Shown here: positions 23,701 through 35,840 of the stretch, piece by piece
How the letters are laid out: each line of letters opens with the position of its first letter
Numbering within the stretch: position 1 is the stretch's first letter
From: Mesostigma viride
Lineage: Eukaryota; Streptophyta; Mesostigmatophyceae; Mesostigmatales; Mesostigmataceae
Assembly (NCBI GenBank): GCA_009746045.1
Contig: RPFO01000065.1
Coordinates: 3,897,009 to 3,961,008 of the forward strand
DNA length: 64,000 nt
Direction: 5' to 3'
Translations under genes and position numbers: made by a program
The notes under the pieces: generated by a model
Told to the model about the DNA's origin: nothing
Databases searched by the model: none
Seen by the model: only the letters and a program-made list of their open reading frames with translations

Positions 23701-26700
23701 GTCCATGTCCCCTTATACCATCCACTTCCTGGCCTCGTTTCTTGTGGTGCACGTTGGCCCTGCCCATGAACTGAAGCAGGTCCTCGTCTCTGAGACAACC
23801 CCCCACCGCTTTCTGTTGCTCACATCCCCACCCACATGCTTCATCCCTGCGCACATTCAGCACTCGACCAGCTGAAGGACCTGGTCCCGGAGACCACCCA
23901 CCACCACTATATTTTGCACACATCCCCATCCACCTGCTCTGTCCTGCTCATACCCACCACCCCACCAGCTGAAGAAGGACATTGTCCCGGAGACGGCCGA
24001 GAACTTCCTGCAGCTGTGCAAGGAGCGCAAGGTGGGCGTGGGCTACATCGGCTCCCGCTTCCACCGCGTCATCCCCAACTTCATGTGCCAGGGGGGCGAC
24101 ATGACGCGCGACGACGGCACGGGCGGGCGCAGCATCTATGGCGCGCGCTTCCCCGACGAGAACTTCAAGCTCAGGCACCCTGGGCCAGGTGCGTGGCATG
24201 CACAGGGGGATTCTTGGTTTGGGCTCTGCTGCCATAACAAAACTAGTGTCATGACTGCGTTGATCGATGTCTCATTAATGGAAGCGTTGTGGCATAGGCA
24301 TGTGCTGGCCAGGCATGCCGGGGCCAGGTCTGCGTATTTCCGGGTCCGCCACGTGGCACCTGGCAATATTCCAGGCGCCGTGCTTGTTGCCTTGCCATGC
24401 TTCTTTCTTCTCCATTCTTTCTTTTTTGTCGTGTATCATTTTCTCCCCATGCTTCTTGCGATGCTTCTTGTTTTGCTTTTCTTCTGGCCATGCTTCCTTT
24501 GGTGCGCTCCTCATCGCCAGCTGTCCCACTGCTTGGATGGGTGCATGCAGAAGCACAACACAATCGGTTGATCCCGCGTGATCATCGGCGCAACTTGCAG
24601 GGTGGTTACTGCCCAGTTGCAGATGTTGCCTACGGCTTCGCAAGGGGGGTGGATCGTTGGAATGTTGGCTAGACACTCTTCCTTGCACCCAGTCGTCCTA
24701 GCTTTGCCTTCTATTATCCATCCTTAAGGATTTATTTTCAGTATGCAATCAACCACCCAGCTTTGCCTGCTTGGCACTCACTCACTGGTTTTAAGCTCAA
24801 CCATGCGCTTGTACTTGTGTTGTGCCCATCCAATCACCCCCAACCCCGCCAGGCGTGCTCTCGATGGCCAACGCGGGCCCCAACACGAACGGCTCACAGT
24901 TCTTCCTCTGCACCGTCGCGACGCCATGGTGAGCGCACGCACGCACGCAAGGCATAAAGTCATTGTGCCGCACCATACAGGCCTCGTGCTTTCTTTTCAC
25001 ATGCCCGCCCTCCATCGCAGATCCATGTGGCTGCCCCACCTGCGCGGGGGCTACGATGAGTCCTGTGTTTTTTTTTCTCAGATCAGCCAGCATTATTGGC
25101 TAGAACATTCGCCGTTGTGGACCACCCATCTACCCCTGGCCCACCTGCCATACTACCCGCGCTTGACATCCCCCGGTAGTGTGTAGAAGGTCCCTGTATG
25201 AGCCATTGCGCTTTCCCTCACCACTGCCTCCACCCTGGTACAATCAGCTTGGTTGCGTCATGCAGTTCCCACAGGTGGGGATGAGCATGCTGAGCAGGCG
25301 CTGCCCTTCATCCGTGTGGGAATGGAGGTCACAGGAGAAGGGGTGCGGAGGGGGGGGACGCGGTTGAGAGGATCTAGTAATGGGAATGCGGTGCGCTATG
25401 AGTGTATCCTGAAATTTGTGCGGTAAAGTACGCACTGCCTGGTCAGGCAGTAAAGTAAACACACCGTAAGTAGGGTAAGCTAACACAAAGTAGCCTATTT
25501 CATAGAGGTTTGGGGGGAGGTGATTCCCATGTGCTGCTTATCTCCACCATTGAGAAAACAATTTGTAGCGCGCGCACTTGCAGCATGTACTTGCGCGGCA
25601 TGCACGTAACCGACACACCGTTGGATGATGGATCTACCATACAGCTACCCATAGGTAGGAAGATGTCAGCTAGCTCAGGCTAGTTGCTAGATTCCTCCAG
25701 ACACAAACATGAAAGAGCTAGATAAACAGCAAGAAAGGGCTTCATTAAGGTGAGGGTCCTATGCCAGAGCCCACAAAACCATAATATGGAATAACATGGG
25801 TGCCTGGGGGCACCCAAACGATGATTTTGCCATGTAAATGGGGTGTGGGGGGGTCCATCCCAGCCACTGATGGGGGGTGTATACCCCTTTCAGTGACCGG
25901 TATAACGCAAAAACGGACAAAAGACGCTACTTTAGGGGCATATCCCCTAAAACGATGGGGGCTAAGTTACTCATGTTTCGATATATCCCCAGATACTATC
26001 GTATAAACTGAGGTTGCCTACCTAATTGGAGCCCCGGAATGTTGAGTATTGCTAAAGTTATTAAGTTTCCCCTAAAACAGCACTTTTTGAGGCTGCAATA
26101 AATAAATCAAATCATACACACGTATTTAGAGCCTGGGGAGACAAAGACCAATACTTCAGATATTGACAAGTAATGCCACGAAACTGGAGCTCATTCTGAG
26201 TACAAACGTGGAAGTTTTAACGTTTGGCAGTTGGCCACCTGTGCAAGCACTAAGGAAGGCGATTGTGAAGTTTAAGGCACGCTAACACTTCCTATGCCAT
26301 CCAAGCGGCTCCAGACCATGCCCAATTCGAGCACAACGTACAAGGAGGTGGCTGGGCACCTCATGTGCCCTTGCCTTACCTTGGCACGGGCAACCTCATG
26401 GGTGTGTGCACAGCAACAAGGCAGGTAGCTCTACATGTCTAGCCAACACTAATAAAATATATCCCAGGCTTATGGTGTGAGCATCATACCAAAACCAAGC
26501 TGTCCAAATCAAATACATTCAAGAAAGCCATATCCACTGATTGCCCAACCAAGGGGAACAACAGACAGTCCACAGAGAAAGCATACTTACCATGCATGCT
26601 GTGCGCCAGGGCTTCTTACCACGGTTACTTTGCCTTGATAGCATATGATAGGTCTCTCCCATAATGCAGTGCGATAGAGGCCAACAACAATGATAATCCC

Positions 26701-29700
26701 TACCTACATGCAGTTGTACGCATGCAATATGCCCCTCAGAACACCCACTATCGCCTTTCTTTCCAGCGCAACTGCTTGCTAAGAAACAAGCTCAAGCTTG
26801 TGAGCCTCTAAACACAATAAGCCGTTGATAAGAAAGGCTGCGTCAATGTTCACATAAAACGTAGTGCTGTTAGCAAACTCCTTCCTACAAACCACTCAAC
26901 AAATCCCTGACAACTTGCAGATATGCCACGGCTCACGCGTTGACACGTCCCAGCCATGCAGCGTACATAAAAACACTAAAAGCTGCCAGGAATTTGGCGA
27001 TGAACAGCACGGAATGGCGTGCTACCTGGCGCTAACTGCATGGAAAGAAGCCTAGAACTTGCGTTGACCGCCCGTCAAGAAAGCGAAAGATTTATAAGGT
27101 GACGCTGGGCACACGTTCGTACCATTACCGGCATTGTCCTTGGGCCCAGCGGCGCAATAAATAAGACCAATATGCCATGGAACGATAAAACGCGCATCCC
27201 ATGAGCCTGGAGAGTGTCTTACCGATGATGTCGGAAATCTTGCCAAGACCTGGCTAATTTGTTAAAGCTTTACTAATAACGATGTAAGCGCATGGTTTAC
27301 GCTAATTGAAGCCCATAAAACCTGACAATCACCGCCGCTAGCGTGCATTCTAGTTTATTCCATGCGACGAAATTTTCTGATCGGACCCCCGTGGCGATGG
27401 TCACCAATAATACCATGGACATTGCGAAAGGCACAAACTCCGCTATGAAGTAACAACATAAACTCATCGTCTTTAAGATTCGCGCATTTTCTCTGCATTC
27501 CGCATGCTATCTTTGTCTAGTTTGCCTGAAAGCACGTCGACATGGCCAGCTCCTGTAGGGGGGCGCGCACCGTGCACCACTTTTTCACAGTACGGACGGG
27601 TACCGCGAATTTTTTCGGCGCCAAAAAAATTCGCGCCGGGACCGCCACCTTAAACAGAACATGAACTCATGAAATAGCTTTGATTTGAGCCCCAAATGAC
27701 CATATATTTTTACAAGAACCGAGCAAGTTATGAAGTTTCTCGTTAGTAAGGGTTAAAATACGGCGAATGTTGCCCGGGAATATGGGTACGGATAAGGCAG
27801 TGTTGCTGTATTTTCATGTAATTTCGCAGAGTCTCACAGTAGCGGAATACACTCGAAGAAACAAGGGCCTTTTCATCTTAGCATTCTCACCCATTACGTC
27901 TTCAGATCCCAACTAGTTTGCTTCAAGCAGTCCTATTGTCCTGACCAGGCGCCAAGAGTTTCCAATAGCAGCATGCGGCCGCGTCCCTATAGCTGCATTC
28001 ATTCTTTTTCTCTGGATCATGTGGTTTTCATGTTGCCTGTTTACTACTGGCGCAAAGCAACCGCTGCAACCCAGTCAGCACCCTCTGGGCTTGCAGCCAG
28101 CCTTGCTCACCACACGTCACTCCGTTTGCATTGCTTTCAAGCCTACCGAGCCGTTGGATGACATTAGCTAACCCCTTTATTAACCTGTCACCACGCCGCC
28201 CTCTGCTGTCGTATTTTGTAACCCTTTGAGGACATCATCATCCCACGGCCAGGCTGGACGGCAAACACGTCGTGTTTGGTCAGGTGGTGGACGGCTTCTC
28301 TGTTGTCAAGGCCATTGAGAGCGTCGGGTCCCGCAGCGGGGAGACTGCCGAGGTGAGGGGGGGCAGGGGAAAGGGGGGGGCGCAGCGGGCAGACCGCTGA
28401 GGCGAGAGGGGGGTAAGGGGGGCGCGCAAATACACAGGAGTTGAAGTGGCATTGGTCTGTGGTCCCTGGTGGCGGTTTGTTCGCGGATGTGCTCGCTGTC
28501 ACTGCATCAATGATCACTGCCCCGTGGAGCCGTGGTCGTTTTTATGGCGCATGTCTTCACGGTGGTGGCCTCCCCTGTGGGTTATTGGCCATCGCGGTGT
28601 CGGCGTTATCCCTGCCTTGCGTTTGATGTACGACCACATGCGCACATCTCGTTTGTGCGCCGTCCTGACACATGCCGTGTACTTGTACTGCGTCCTGTCT
28701 GTGCTTCCCTGCAGGACGTCATGATCGCCGACTGCGGTGTCGTGGCGGCGGCGTCTGAGGCCGGTACGTGTCTAGGGGAGGAGAGCAACTGAGCCAGCAT
28801 GCGGAGGCCGTGAAAGGATTCGACTTTTGCAGCTGAAACCATGCCTGGGGCCCCGGGCCATGTCCTGATGTATATCCCGCACATGTCGACGTGCCGCAAA
28901 GGGGGGTCATGTGGCCCCCGAGCCCTGTCGGTGCTCAACGTTTTGATTTGTCGATATGGCGTGCCGGCCTGCGCTGGTTGTCTCATTGATATGCGGCTGT
29001 ACTGTGCTGATGTTGGGAAGATGCCGCAAGTCTCTCGGTGATGCCGCCGGACCCCGTCTGTTCCCCCTGTCCAGCGCGTGCCAACGTCACCCGCATGCTG
29101 CTGCCACGGTATTGTTTTGCAGTGATGTTGTGTCCGCGGGCGCAGGCCATGAATAGGCGCGCCCTTGTGCAATGCTGACCGCTGGTACTTGCTTTTAAAA
29201 CGTTGGCTGGGCAAGCAAAAGCCGCCGAGTGCACCCGTACAAGCGCAGCACTTTTCAATCACCTTGGCATGCATTCCGCGGTCATTGGCATGCAATGATT
29301 ATAGTTTTGAGAAGAGAATGTTGGCTTTGGATGTAACCAGGGGTTTTGAGTTCCCCTCCTTGCGTGTCCCCGATTCCAACCAGCGTGCAAAGGATGCGCC
29401 CGGCAACGGGTGCGTTTGCGCTGCTGGCAAAGACCAGGACGCAGAAGCCATACGGTCTGCTAGGGCACGGATGGATGCTGGATGGTGTTTATTTTTCCAC
29501 AGGACATGTACCCATAGTGCAAGGACTGTCCCTGAGTGATGACATCCACATGGCCCCTCCCAGGATGCCATCACCTGGTTGCTGTGCCCTGATTGGCCAT
29601 GTCCATCATGACGCATGGTGCTCCCAGGTATCCTTCCCCATGCCAGGACCTTCTAACCGATCACGGCATTTCTTGCCATGGCATGTGCGGTCCCTTGCAC

Positions 29701-30091
29701 GGGCTTCTTTGCTGGTAGTCCCAGAGGCACGCCGCCTGGTGACGGGTGCCAGCCGCAAGTCCGCTTCCTCCAGCAACGCGAGCGCCTCGCTGTCGCTGTG
29801 GTCCATGGGAGGCCTCCGCCGCAACTTGGCCTGCGCGCCCTCCCACCAGGGTGCCCGCCGCCAAACACTGGCCATCGGCCACGCATCCAGTGCCAAGCCC
29901 CAGGTATGTGTGCTGATGTTTGTGTGTGTGTGTGTGCGCGCGCGCGTGCGTGCGCGCGTGTGCGTGTGCGTATGCGTGTTTGTGATGGATATGCACAACA
30001 GGGAGGAGTCCTAGCGCTGACCCTTACCATCCTGCCATGTATTTTTGTTCTACAGATGTATGTCAAGGAGACAACCAGCGTATGTGATTGA
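20800..30091 (+). CDS. Cyclophilin-type peptidyl-prolyl cis-trans isomerase with N-myristoylation signal
   Basis: Exons: 20800-20922, 21312-21359, 23969-24188, 24853-24928, 28253-28352, 28715-28763, then probably 29725-29903 and 30056-30091. All junctions are GT-AG and keep frame. The enzyme isomerises Xaa-Pro bonds in proteins. The N-terminus MGGSASK fits the myristoylation rule (Gly2, Ser6, Lys7), predicting membrane anchoring. The cyclophilin domain spans ~34-200: [36 protein letters not shown] (Arg90 and Gln98 match the catalytic Arg55 and Gln63 of human cyclophilin A), [10 protein letters not shown] and [10 protein letters not shown] (Trp156, the cyclosporin-contact Trp), ending MIADCG. 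Reading through the sixth exon stops at 28792 and gives 214 aa. Splicing at the GTACGT donor (28764) adds a Ser/Ala/Arg-rich tail and gives 276 aa. The introns hold minisatellites and a dispersed retroelement end. Confidence 0.93.
21605..22527. repeat. 47-bp minisatellite in cyclophilin intron 2
   Basis: About 19 units of ~47 bp: CACATCCCCATCAGGCTGCT, then GGGGTGTGGCAGTCGCTAGAG and CTACCG or CCCCCG. A higher-order block of several units is itself duplicated (compare about 21960-22130 with 22230-22400). Confidence 0.95.
22863..23232. repeat. CCCATTCACTGCTCAC-type tandem repeat in cyclophilin intron 2
   Basis: Irregular tandem of CCCATACCCATTCACTGCTC and CTACTCACTGCT modules. The apparent open frame rich in H, S and P is an artefact of the repeat. 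Confidence 0.93.
23236..23420 (-). repeat. TTAA-tailed retroelement 3' end in cyclophilin intron 2
   Basis: Minus-strand copy. The body from about 23420 down to 23262 aligns with 31215-31027, sharing ACAGGGGATGCC, CTCAGGGATT-like and GGTGCTCCGTGACTCCCC blocks. The hairpin is followed by TTTAATTAATT at 23257-23247. Confidence 0.8.
27604..27635. repeat. Perfect 12-bp-arm palindrome around GGCGCC
   Basis: The arms CGCGAATTTTTT and AAAAAATTCGCG enclose CGGCGCCA. TACGGACGGGTACC stands just upstream. A related block with the same GGCGCCGAAAAATTCGCGGTAC order lies at 55751-55790, so this is part of a dispersed repeat. It is in cyclophilin intron 4. Confidence 0.8.
30060..30087 (+). repeat. 14-bp insert CAAGGAGACAACCA with direct repeats, copy 1
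   Basis: The insert lies between ATGTATGT and GCGTATGT (6 of 8 identical, GTATGT exact). It falls inside the proposed last exon of the cyclophilin gene. See also 35813 and 59664. Confidence 0.65.
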
Positions 30092-31004
30092 TTGATATGC
30101 AAAGAAGCACTGCGTAATGGAGGGTACCGTTTCTTTCCTGCCTGTATACAAACCCTTTCTTGCCTGTTTACTCGGTATGAAGTGATGGATGTTCCTGTTG
30201 GCACACTGGTAGTATTTTTTGCCACGGTTGACTTCCATGGGTAAAAATCTTACTGCTTTGTGCTCGTCAATGTGGGACAGCATGGGATGCAGAGTAGCAA
30301 GCCTCCAACCGCTGGGGTCGCATGTAAAGGATGTGTTTCCCAGCATGGACATCATTACTGCCTTTGATCAAGTGATCAGAATGTCCAAGGCTTTCCTGTG
30401 CCTGTGGTGCCTGTGCATTTTCATCCACGCAGGTCCGCGCTCGTGCATCTATGCCTCGCGTGGCCTTGCCGACTGCTGGTGCCAGCGCATTTGCCATGTG
30501 CTAATTAACTTCTCTAGCAGTCATGTGCACAAGGGAAACCAGTCACAGGTGCTGCATCCCTTGCTAGCCAGATGAGTTGAGTTGAGTTGAGTTTATTCCC
30601 ACGCCGGTGAACCGACAGGGTTATTAATAGTGGATCCAACGGCTGGTCCTGCCTTATGGGGTGGCAAACAAGGTGAGAGCGGTGAGATACTTGACCCCTA
30701 CATAGACTAGGCCTAGCTACTAGCCAGATGCTTTGGCTTGATTGTAGACAACCTTTTTGCTCGATCCTTGGAGATGCCTTGGCGGCCAGATGCTGAAAGT
30801 TAGTCAGGTTTTAAACAATAATTGTACTCAATAAATTAACCAATGCAAATAAGCTCTCCTACGTATTCCATGATGTGCATGGCCAGGTGAGTTAACGCCA
30901 GTGACACGTTTGCATGACTATCGTGCACAATTTGCACATTTATAAACACACGTGAGCTTCCATTGATCAAACTAAGACAACTTCTATCACATATTTAATT
31001 AAGT
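30092..31004. other. Spacer after the cyclophilin gene
   Basis: No gene seen. It contains the second GAGTT/CCGACAGGGTTATT repeat copy at 30568-30625 and AT-rich sequence up to the retroelement tail at 31005. Confidence 0.5.
30568..30625 (+). repeat. Dispersed repeat copy: (GAGTT)n plus CCGACAGGGTTATT
   Basis: Second copy of the block at 20463-20527; the flanking sequences differ. Confidence 0.7.
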
Positions 31005-31215
31005 AAGTAATTAATTAATTAAACGCGTGCTCCCGTTGGGGGGTCACGGAGCACCTAAGTGCTTTCAATCCCTGAGTACATGCACGTGCACAGCGGGTAG
31101 GGAGGCAGATCGAGACCCCGCCCCCCTTCGATCCCTCACGCCACACCTGGGGTGCTCAATCGGATCCGTCTACATAAACGATCCGGCCAGGGCATCCCCT
31201 GTGGGTGCATCATAG
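31005..31215 (-). repeat. TTAA-tailed retroelement 3' end
   Basis: Minus-strand copy, the best preserved of its type. The body is 31215-31056, the hairpin GTGCTCC...GGAGCAC is at 31027-31054, and the tail TTTAATTAATTAATTA is at 31023-31008. It aligns with 23420-23236. Confidence 0.82.
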
Positions 31216-31828
31216 CAATGCGATGATCGCATTGTTGCTATGGAGATGTGAGCAAACAAGCAGTGCAAGGCGAGGCGCATAGCTAGGTGTGCGGTGAGGC
31301 GTGCTAGCTAGGTGAGGCGCATAGCAAGGCTGGCGGATGTCTGTTGGCTACTGGAACTTAGGCTATAGGCATGCATGGCTACGTTCTACCCTACCTTGGC
31401 ATTGCACTACAGGATGGCTCGCATTCCAGACGAGATTAGGCAGCGCTCGTAGGATATAGCACTCATACGAAGGGCACCTTGCTTGCACCAGTCAGGTAGA
31501 CATCGCCCTCGGTCTGGCCGCCACACGATAGATGATGCGGCAAGTTCTTTGGGTGCAATAAGACCCATGTGAGCATATCATCTGGAACAAGGAGCGTGGG
31601 CAAGTAATCTAATCATATAGCCAGGGGCGTTGCATGGCTGTACAAGGGCTAAGCTAAGGCTGTGGCTGGTTGTGTACTGTGTGTTAGCGATGCACATGAC
31701 TACCTAGGTATGGTGGCACAGCTAGGCAAACATTCTAGGCATGGCTGCCATGGCGGCAGTGACTACCAATGAATACAAGCTAGGGCCATTCCAGCCCGCA
31801 GGGGGCGTCCACATCTAGTGGTTGATCA

Positions 31829-32345
31829 TCAGGTCCCCGCCCCTCCACCAGTACACCTTGGGCTTTTGGGGGTCCTGCTTACCTCCGGCCATGCACAGGT
31901 CGCGTCGCTGCTGCTGCTGCATGAGCGGGGCCGGTCAGGTCGGACGTCGTCCAGCGTCCAGGTGAGGTCGTGCAACCTCTTGCGACGGGAAAGGAACCGC
32001 TGCTTGTCCTCAGGGGACAGTAAGTTATAGGATGGCGATGTCCAGGTTGCGTCACCCAATTAGTTCATGTTACTACATTATAGCTAGTCTAGCCCATCGC
32101 CGCAGGGCCGGGGGGCTTCCACAGCCGGATTGTTGACGATCAGGTCCCCATGCCCGGAGGGCCTCCATGCACTGAGAACACCTTATTAAATTGGGCTTCT
32201 TGGGGTCTCGGCTTGCGGCGGACTAGTACTCCGGCCACAGGTCATCGTCCAACGCCCAGCAGGAGAGGTCGTGCAGCTTCTTGCGGCACGATCGGAGGAA
32301 CAGCCGCTTAATTATATTATCCTCAGTGGAACAGAAGGTATAAGC
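31829..32345 (-). pseudogene. Two decayed ORF1-like retroelement fragments
   Basis: The minus-strand frames read LLSPEDKQRFLSRRKRLHDL...WTLDD at about 32035-31930 and CRKKLHDL...ALDDDLW at about 32295-32230. Both match the C-terminal block RRKRLEKTLFTLDDDL of the ORF1-like proteins at 56094-58845. Frames are broken and nothing else of the protein is clear. Confidence 0.5.
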
Positions 32346-33373
32346 ACCGGACTGGTGGGGGTGGCCGCCAAGGTTGTGCCGTATATAAAGTGCAGGGAAG
32401 GAGACCTGTGCCCAGTCGGCCCACGCAGTTCTAATTTACCTACTACATATGAGCGAGTCCAGTTGGCCGGTAAGGAGCTTGCTCGTCCAGTCACGGAGAG
32501 GTGAAATGGGATACTTGGATAATAAATATACCCATTTGGAACCCGAAAACATGATGGAGAGTTAATTGACCGTCTCCCCTGGCTGCTGGCCTGCTGCTCG
32601 AAATGATGCAGCACCACTCGGCACCGGGCGGCGTGCGCCGGGGGTCGGTGTACGTCCTCGCGCGCGCGTCGGCTTGGCGTAACTTGGGCTTCCATCTCCT
32701 GCATGCAGCTTGGTGGCGATGGCATCCGTGGTCGCCAGGTGGTCGCTGACCGCAGTAGTAGGTCTGCATAGGAGTGCTGCGAGAGGCTGCCATCTAGATC
32801 TGCCGACCGGGTGGGCTGGGCGGCGATCGATGGTGGCCTGGCCGTCTGCATGCGCTGCAATCTAGTATATGATGGGTCCTGCGGCGGCCAGGCCGGCCTC
32901 GGTTTAATTGGGCAGTGATGGCCGCGATCGACGGTTGATGAGCTTCTTTACGAGCAGGCGGCACTTGCCCTCCACCTGTTTTAGTAGGCGAGTCTGAAAC
33001 AAGCTAGTGCGGCATGCACCTCGATCAGAAGCCTGCGGCTGCGGTCTAGTGCAGCGCGCCCGTGAGCTCGGGATGAAGCTTGCCACGGGCCGGTGACCTT
33101 GGAGATCAGTTCCGCGCATTGCATGGAGACGGGGGCCTCCAGTCCTCCACCGTGTTGAGCGAGGTGGTCAGTCAGCAAGGTCAGCTTCTCCGCGCCACAT
33201 GCTGCCAGCGGATCGACAGGTCACAAGCTCCTCCAGCATTGCGGCACGGATGTCATCCGTTGATGAGCCGGACCTCGGGAGCGGGTGTGGCTACTGGCGT
33301 GGGGGCTGGGTTGCGTAGCGCAGTGCAACGAGGGCTGCTAGCTTCGATGAGCTGCCGGAGTCACTGGCTGAGG

Positions 33374-33443
33374 GGGAGAATGGCTGAGTGGTTAAAAGTG
33401 ACAGACTGTAAATCTGTTGTTCAAAATTGTTTCTACGTAGTAG
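33374..33443 (+). tRNA. Truncated organellar-type tRNA-Tyr(GTA) fragment
   Basis: Acceptor 5' strand GGGAGAA, TG, D-arm GCTGAGTGGTTAAAAGTG, then anticodon arm ACAGA-CTGTAAA-TCTGT with anticodon GTA. A long variable arm (TTGTTCAAAATTGTTTCTACG) follows. The long arm is the class II form of bacterial and organellar tRNA-Tyr, not the nuclear form. After TAG the T-arm (GTTCGAATC) and 3' acceptor strand are missing and unrelated sequence follows. It is therefore a dead fragment, best explained as mitochondrial DNA moved to the nucleus. Confidence 0.8.
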
Positions 33444-35003
33444 TAGGGGTAGTAAGAATCGTCATCCGCCGGAGCGCCTCTAGATCTGTCGTGCGGGTAC
33501 CTACATCGTGCGGGTACTCACGTGAGGAGAGTCGTCACCCGTCGTAATAGCGCGTCATCGTGATTGAAAGCCTTTCCGACTTCCGTCAATTTTAAGCGTA
33601 ACAATCTTGCATGAGTTCTTGAACCAGATACCGCAGGTCGCCCCAGGTGGTCGTCCTGTCCCGGTGACAGATTTTGCCAACGGTAGTAGATCATAAGGAA
33701 AAGTATTCATTGGCGGGGTAATTAAAACCGAGGGCATAGCTGGTCGTACGTGGCAGGTGCAACGAGAGTGAGAACAGCCACGCACGACCCTAGCCGGCCG
33801 GGCACGTACGTTGAGGTAATCAAAAAGAGCCATCCAATATCCGCCGTGTGCAGAATACCCCGCGTAGGTTTTCTGGTGTTTATATCGATGACTCGGGCAG
33901 GGAATGATGCAGGGGATAGGACGGACGGTGGCATGCAACCAAGGGAGTGCGCGCCCCGAGGAAGGGCGTTGTGCGGCCTGAGTGATGCGGACGGTACCTA
34001 GTAGTGCAGGCCTTCTGGATTTCAGCATATTAAGCATCCATGGATGGCGGCGATGAAAGGGTAGGGGCAGGCGGGGTCCAAGCCACCTGTGAGGTTGACA
34101 GGCGCCGCCGTAGCCAAAAGGGGAATTAAGGAGCCGACAGATTTCCGCCCACGACTTCAGGAGCGACAAAAAGGAGGCGGCGCCCAAAAACGCCGCCGGG
34201 GCCAGCCGGGCTGCGCGGCCTCAGACCGCAGTCGCCCATCAGGCCGGGCCCAGGGAAGCGATGCGGATAGAATGAGCCGGGCCGAGATCAATCAGGGCCG
34301 GGAACCAGCTGCGCCCAGCCCAACTGATGCGTTTGTCATGGCCCTCGGCGCGGCCAGCCGCCGGGAACCTGGGCGGGGAGGGCGCCCCGGAGCCAATAAA
34401 CGACGCGAGGGGGAGGCCGGGATCGTCGACGCGCAAAACCAGCCAGAAGGAGCCCCTTGGTCTGCGAATCATGAAGGCGAGCAATCAATGGCACTGAGTC
34501 TACCGGCCTCGGCGATGCGCTCCTCAATGGCGGCCCGCTGCCATGCAGGGCATCGATGACGAAATCGGCCGGGGTCGCCGACTGGAACGCCCGGAGGACG
34601 TCCAACCCACGGAGACGTTCGTTCCGGCCCACCTGAGCTGCGGAGGAAAGCCCGAGCTATCACCCTAGCTGGGGCGAGTGCACCGCACAAATTTGGCCAG
34701 GGTCAGCTCGAGGTATGCTTGAGGGTGGCAACCGCCGGGTGAGCGGCGTGGACCGCACCGGCGGAGGCAAACCTGGATGGGGGCGGCAAAGTATACAGGG
34801 GCCCAAAGGGGACGCCTTGCTGGGCCGGTGCCAGACCTCGACAGCAAGTCGGCGCGCGTGCCGTCCTCCATAAGTAAGTAAGTAAGTACAAGTACTTGCG
34901 TGTCATGCGCAAAGGCATGCCACGGAGTACTATGCTAATCTCATTAGAAAAATAATTACACAGAAGTTTAAACAAATATGCACCATCCCCCAACCGTTAA
35001 GCA
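33444..35003. other. GC-rich degenerate region, no gene supported
   Basis: Many short overlapping frames on both strands without domains. 34090-34870 is GC-rich and coding-like in composition but broken in every frame. It is probably old retroelement sequence, given its neighbours. Confidence 0.45.
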
Positions 35004-35760
35004 CTAGATGGGGATGTTATCCTCATCCGAGCTGTCCTCTACTGTAATGGCAGACGAGCCGTCCTCCATAGTGTAAACCAGTTGACGTACCCGGCTGGCC
35101 GTACTGAGCACACGGCGGTCCAAGCATACAGCTAGGTCCTCGAAGTGCTCCACATCTGCCGCAAACATGCACGTGCGGGACAGGCTGTTGAAGGCGTGAA
35201 CGACCTTGACAACCGCGTGGGTGGGGTGGGCCTCAAAATATGCCTGCACGGAATGGATGATCAATTCATATGGCATCGGCTCCACCTTTGGTCGTTACCC
35301 CCCAGTGCTGGGCGGCCACAGAGGTCTCACCTACCGCGAGGGGAGGGCAGAAAAATTCACGGAGCTCGGGCGCTTTTTTGGCAAATCACTTTGCCCACCA
35401 GCTTGCGGAGGACCTAGCTCGCCACTTGCGATCGGGCGCCCACGGGGGGCCGGGAGCCGGGGCGCCGCAGAACACCCTTGAGTAGAGCCAGGAGGCCTGC
35501 GCCGCGAGCCATTCGCGCGTAGCGTTGGGGACGCGACCTGCCGCGCCATGCAGGTCGGTGCATGAGGGTGTCAAAGAGAAGGTCCGCGAGGTTGTCCCCA
35601 AGCCCCACCAGGACCTCCAGGTGCTCGTATCGCCAGCCCGGCGGCCCCGGGTGGAGGAAGCCCGCGGAAGTTCACGTAGCACTTGAAGTCCAGGAAAGCA
35701 TCAATTGTGGTCATGGTCCAGCAGGAGGGGCGCCGGCCGGCGGGGGGTCGGGTGCAGGGA
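35004..35760 (-). pseudogene. Second reverse transcriptase remnant (GWRYEHL / NAFNS type)
   Basis: On the minus strand, the frames together read FLDFKCYVNFRGLPPPGAAG, then GWRYEHLEVLVGLGDNLADL at about 35680-35610, and after frameshifts HAFNSLSRTCMFAADVEHF at about 35210-35140, ending LVYTMEDGSSAI. The order G-W-R-Y-E-H-L, then a (V/D)xxxNAFNS.SR-like motif A, matches one class of algal and protist reverse transcriptases. In motif A the first Asp appears to be lost (KVVHAFNS). At least two frameshifts are needed. Inferred from motif order only. Confidence 0.45.
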
Positions 35761-35812
35761 GCTGAAACCCAGGCTCCGCGGGGTGGAGAGCCTCCAGCGC
35801 CGCTAGGGTAGA

Positions 35813-35840
35813 TGCATATCAAGGAGACAACCACTGCATA
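35813..35840 (+). repeat. 14-bp insert CAAGGAGACAACCA with direct repeats, copy 2
   Basis: Flanked by ATGCATAT on the left and CTGCATAT on the right (7 of 8 identical). It lies just right of the reverse transcriptase remnant. Confidence 0.7.
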
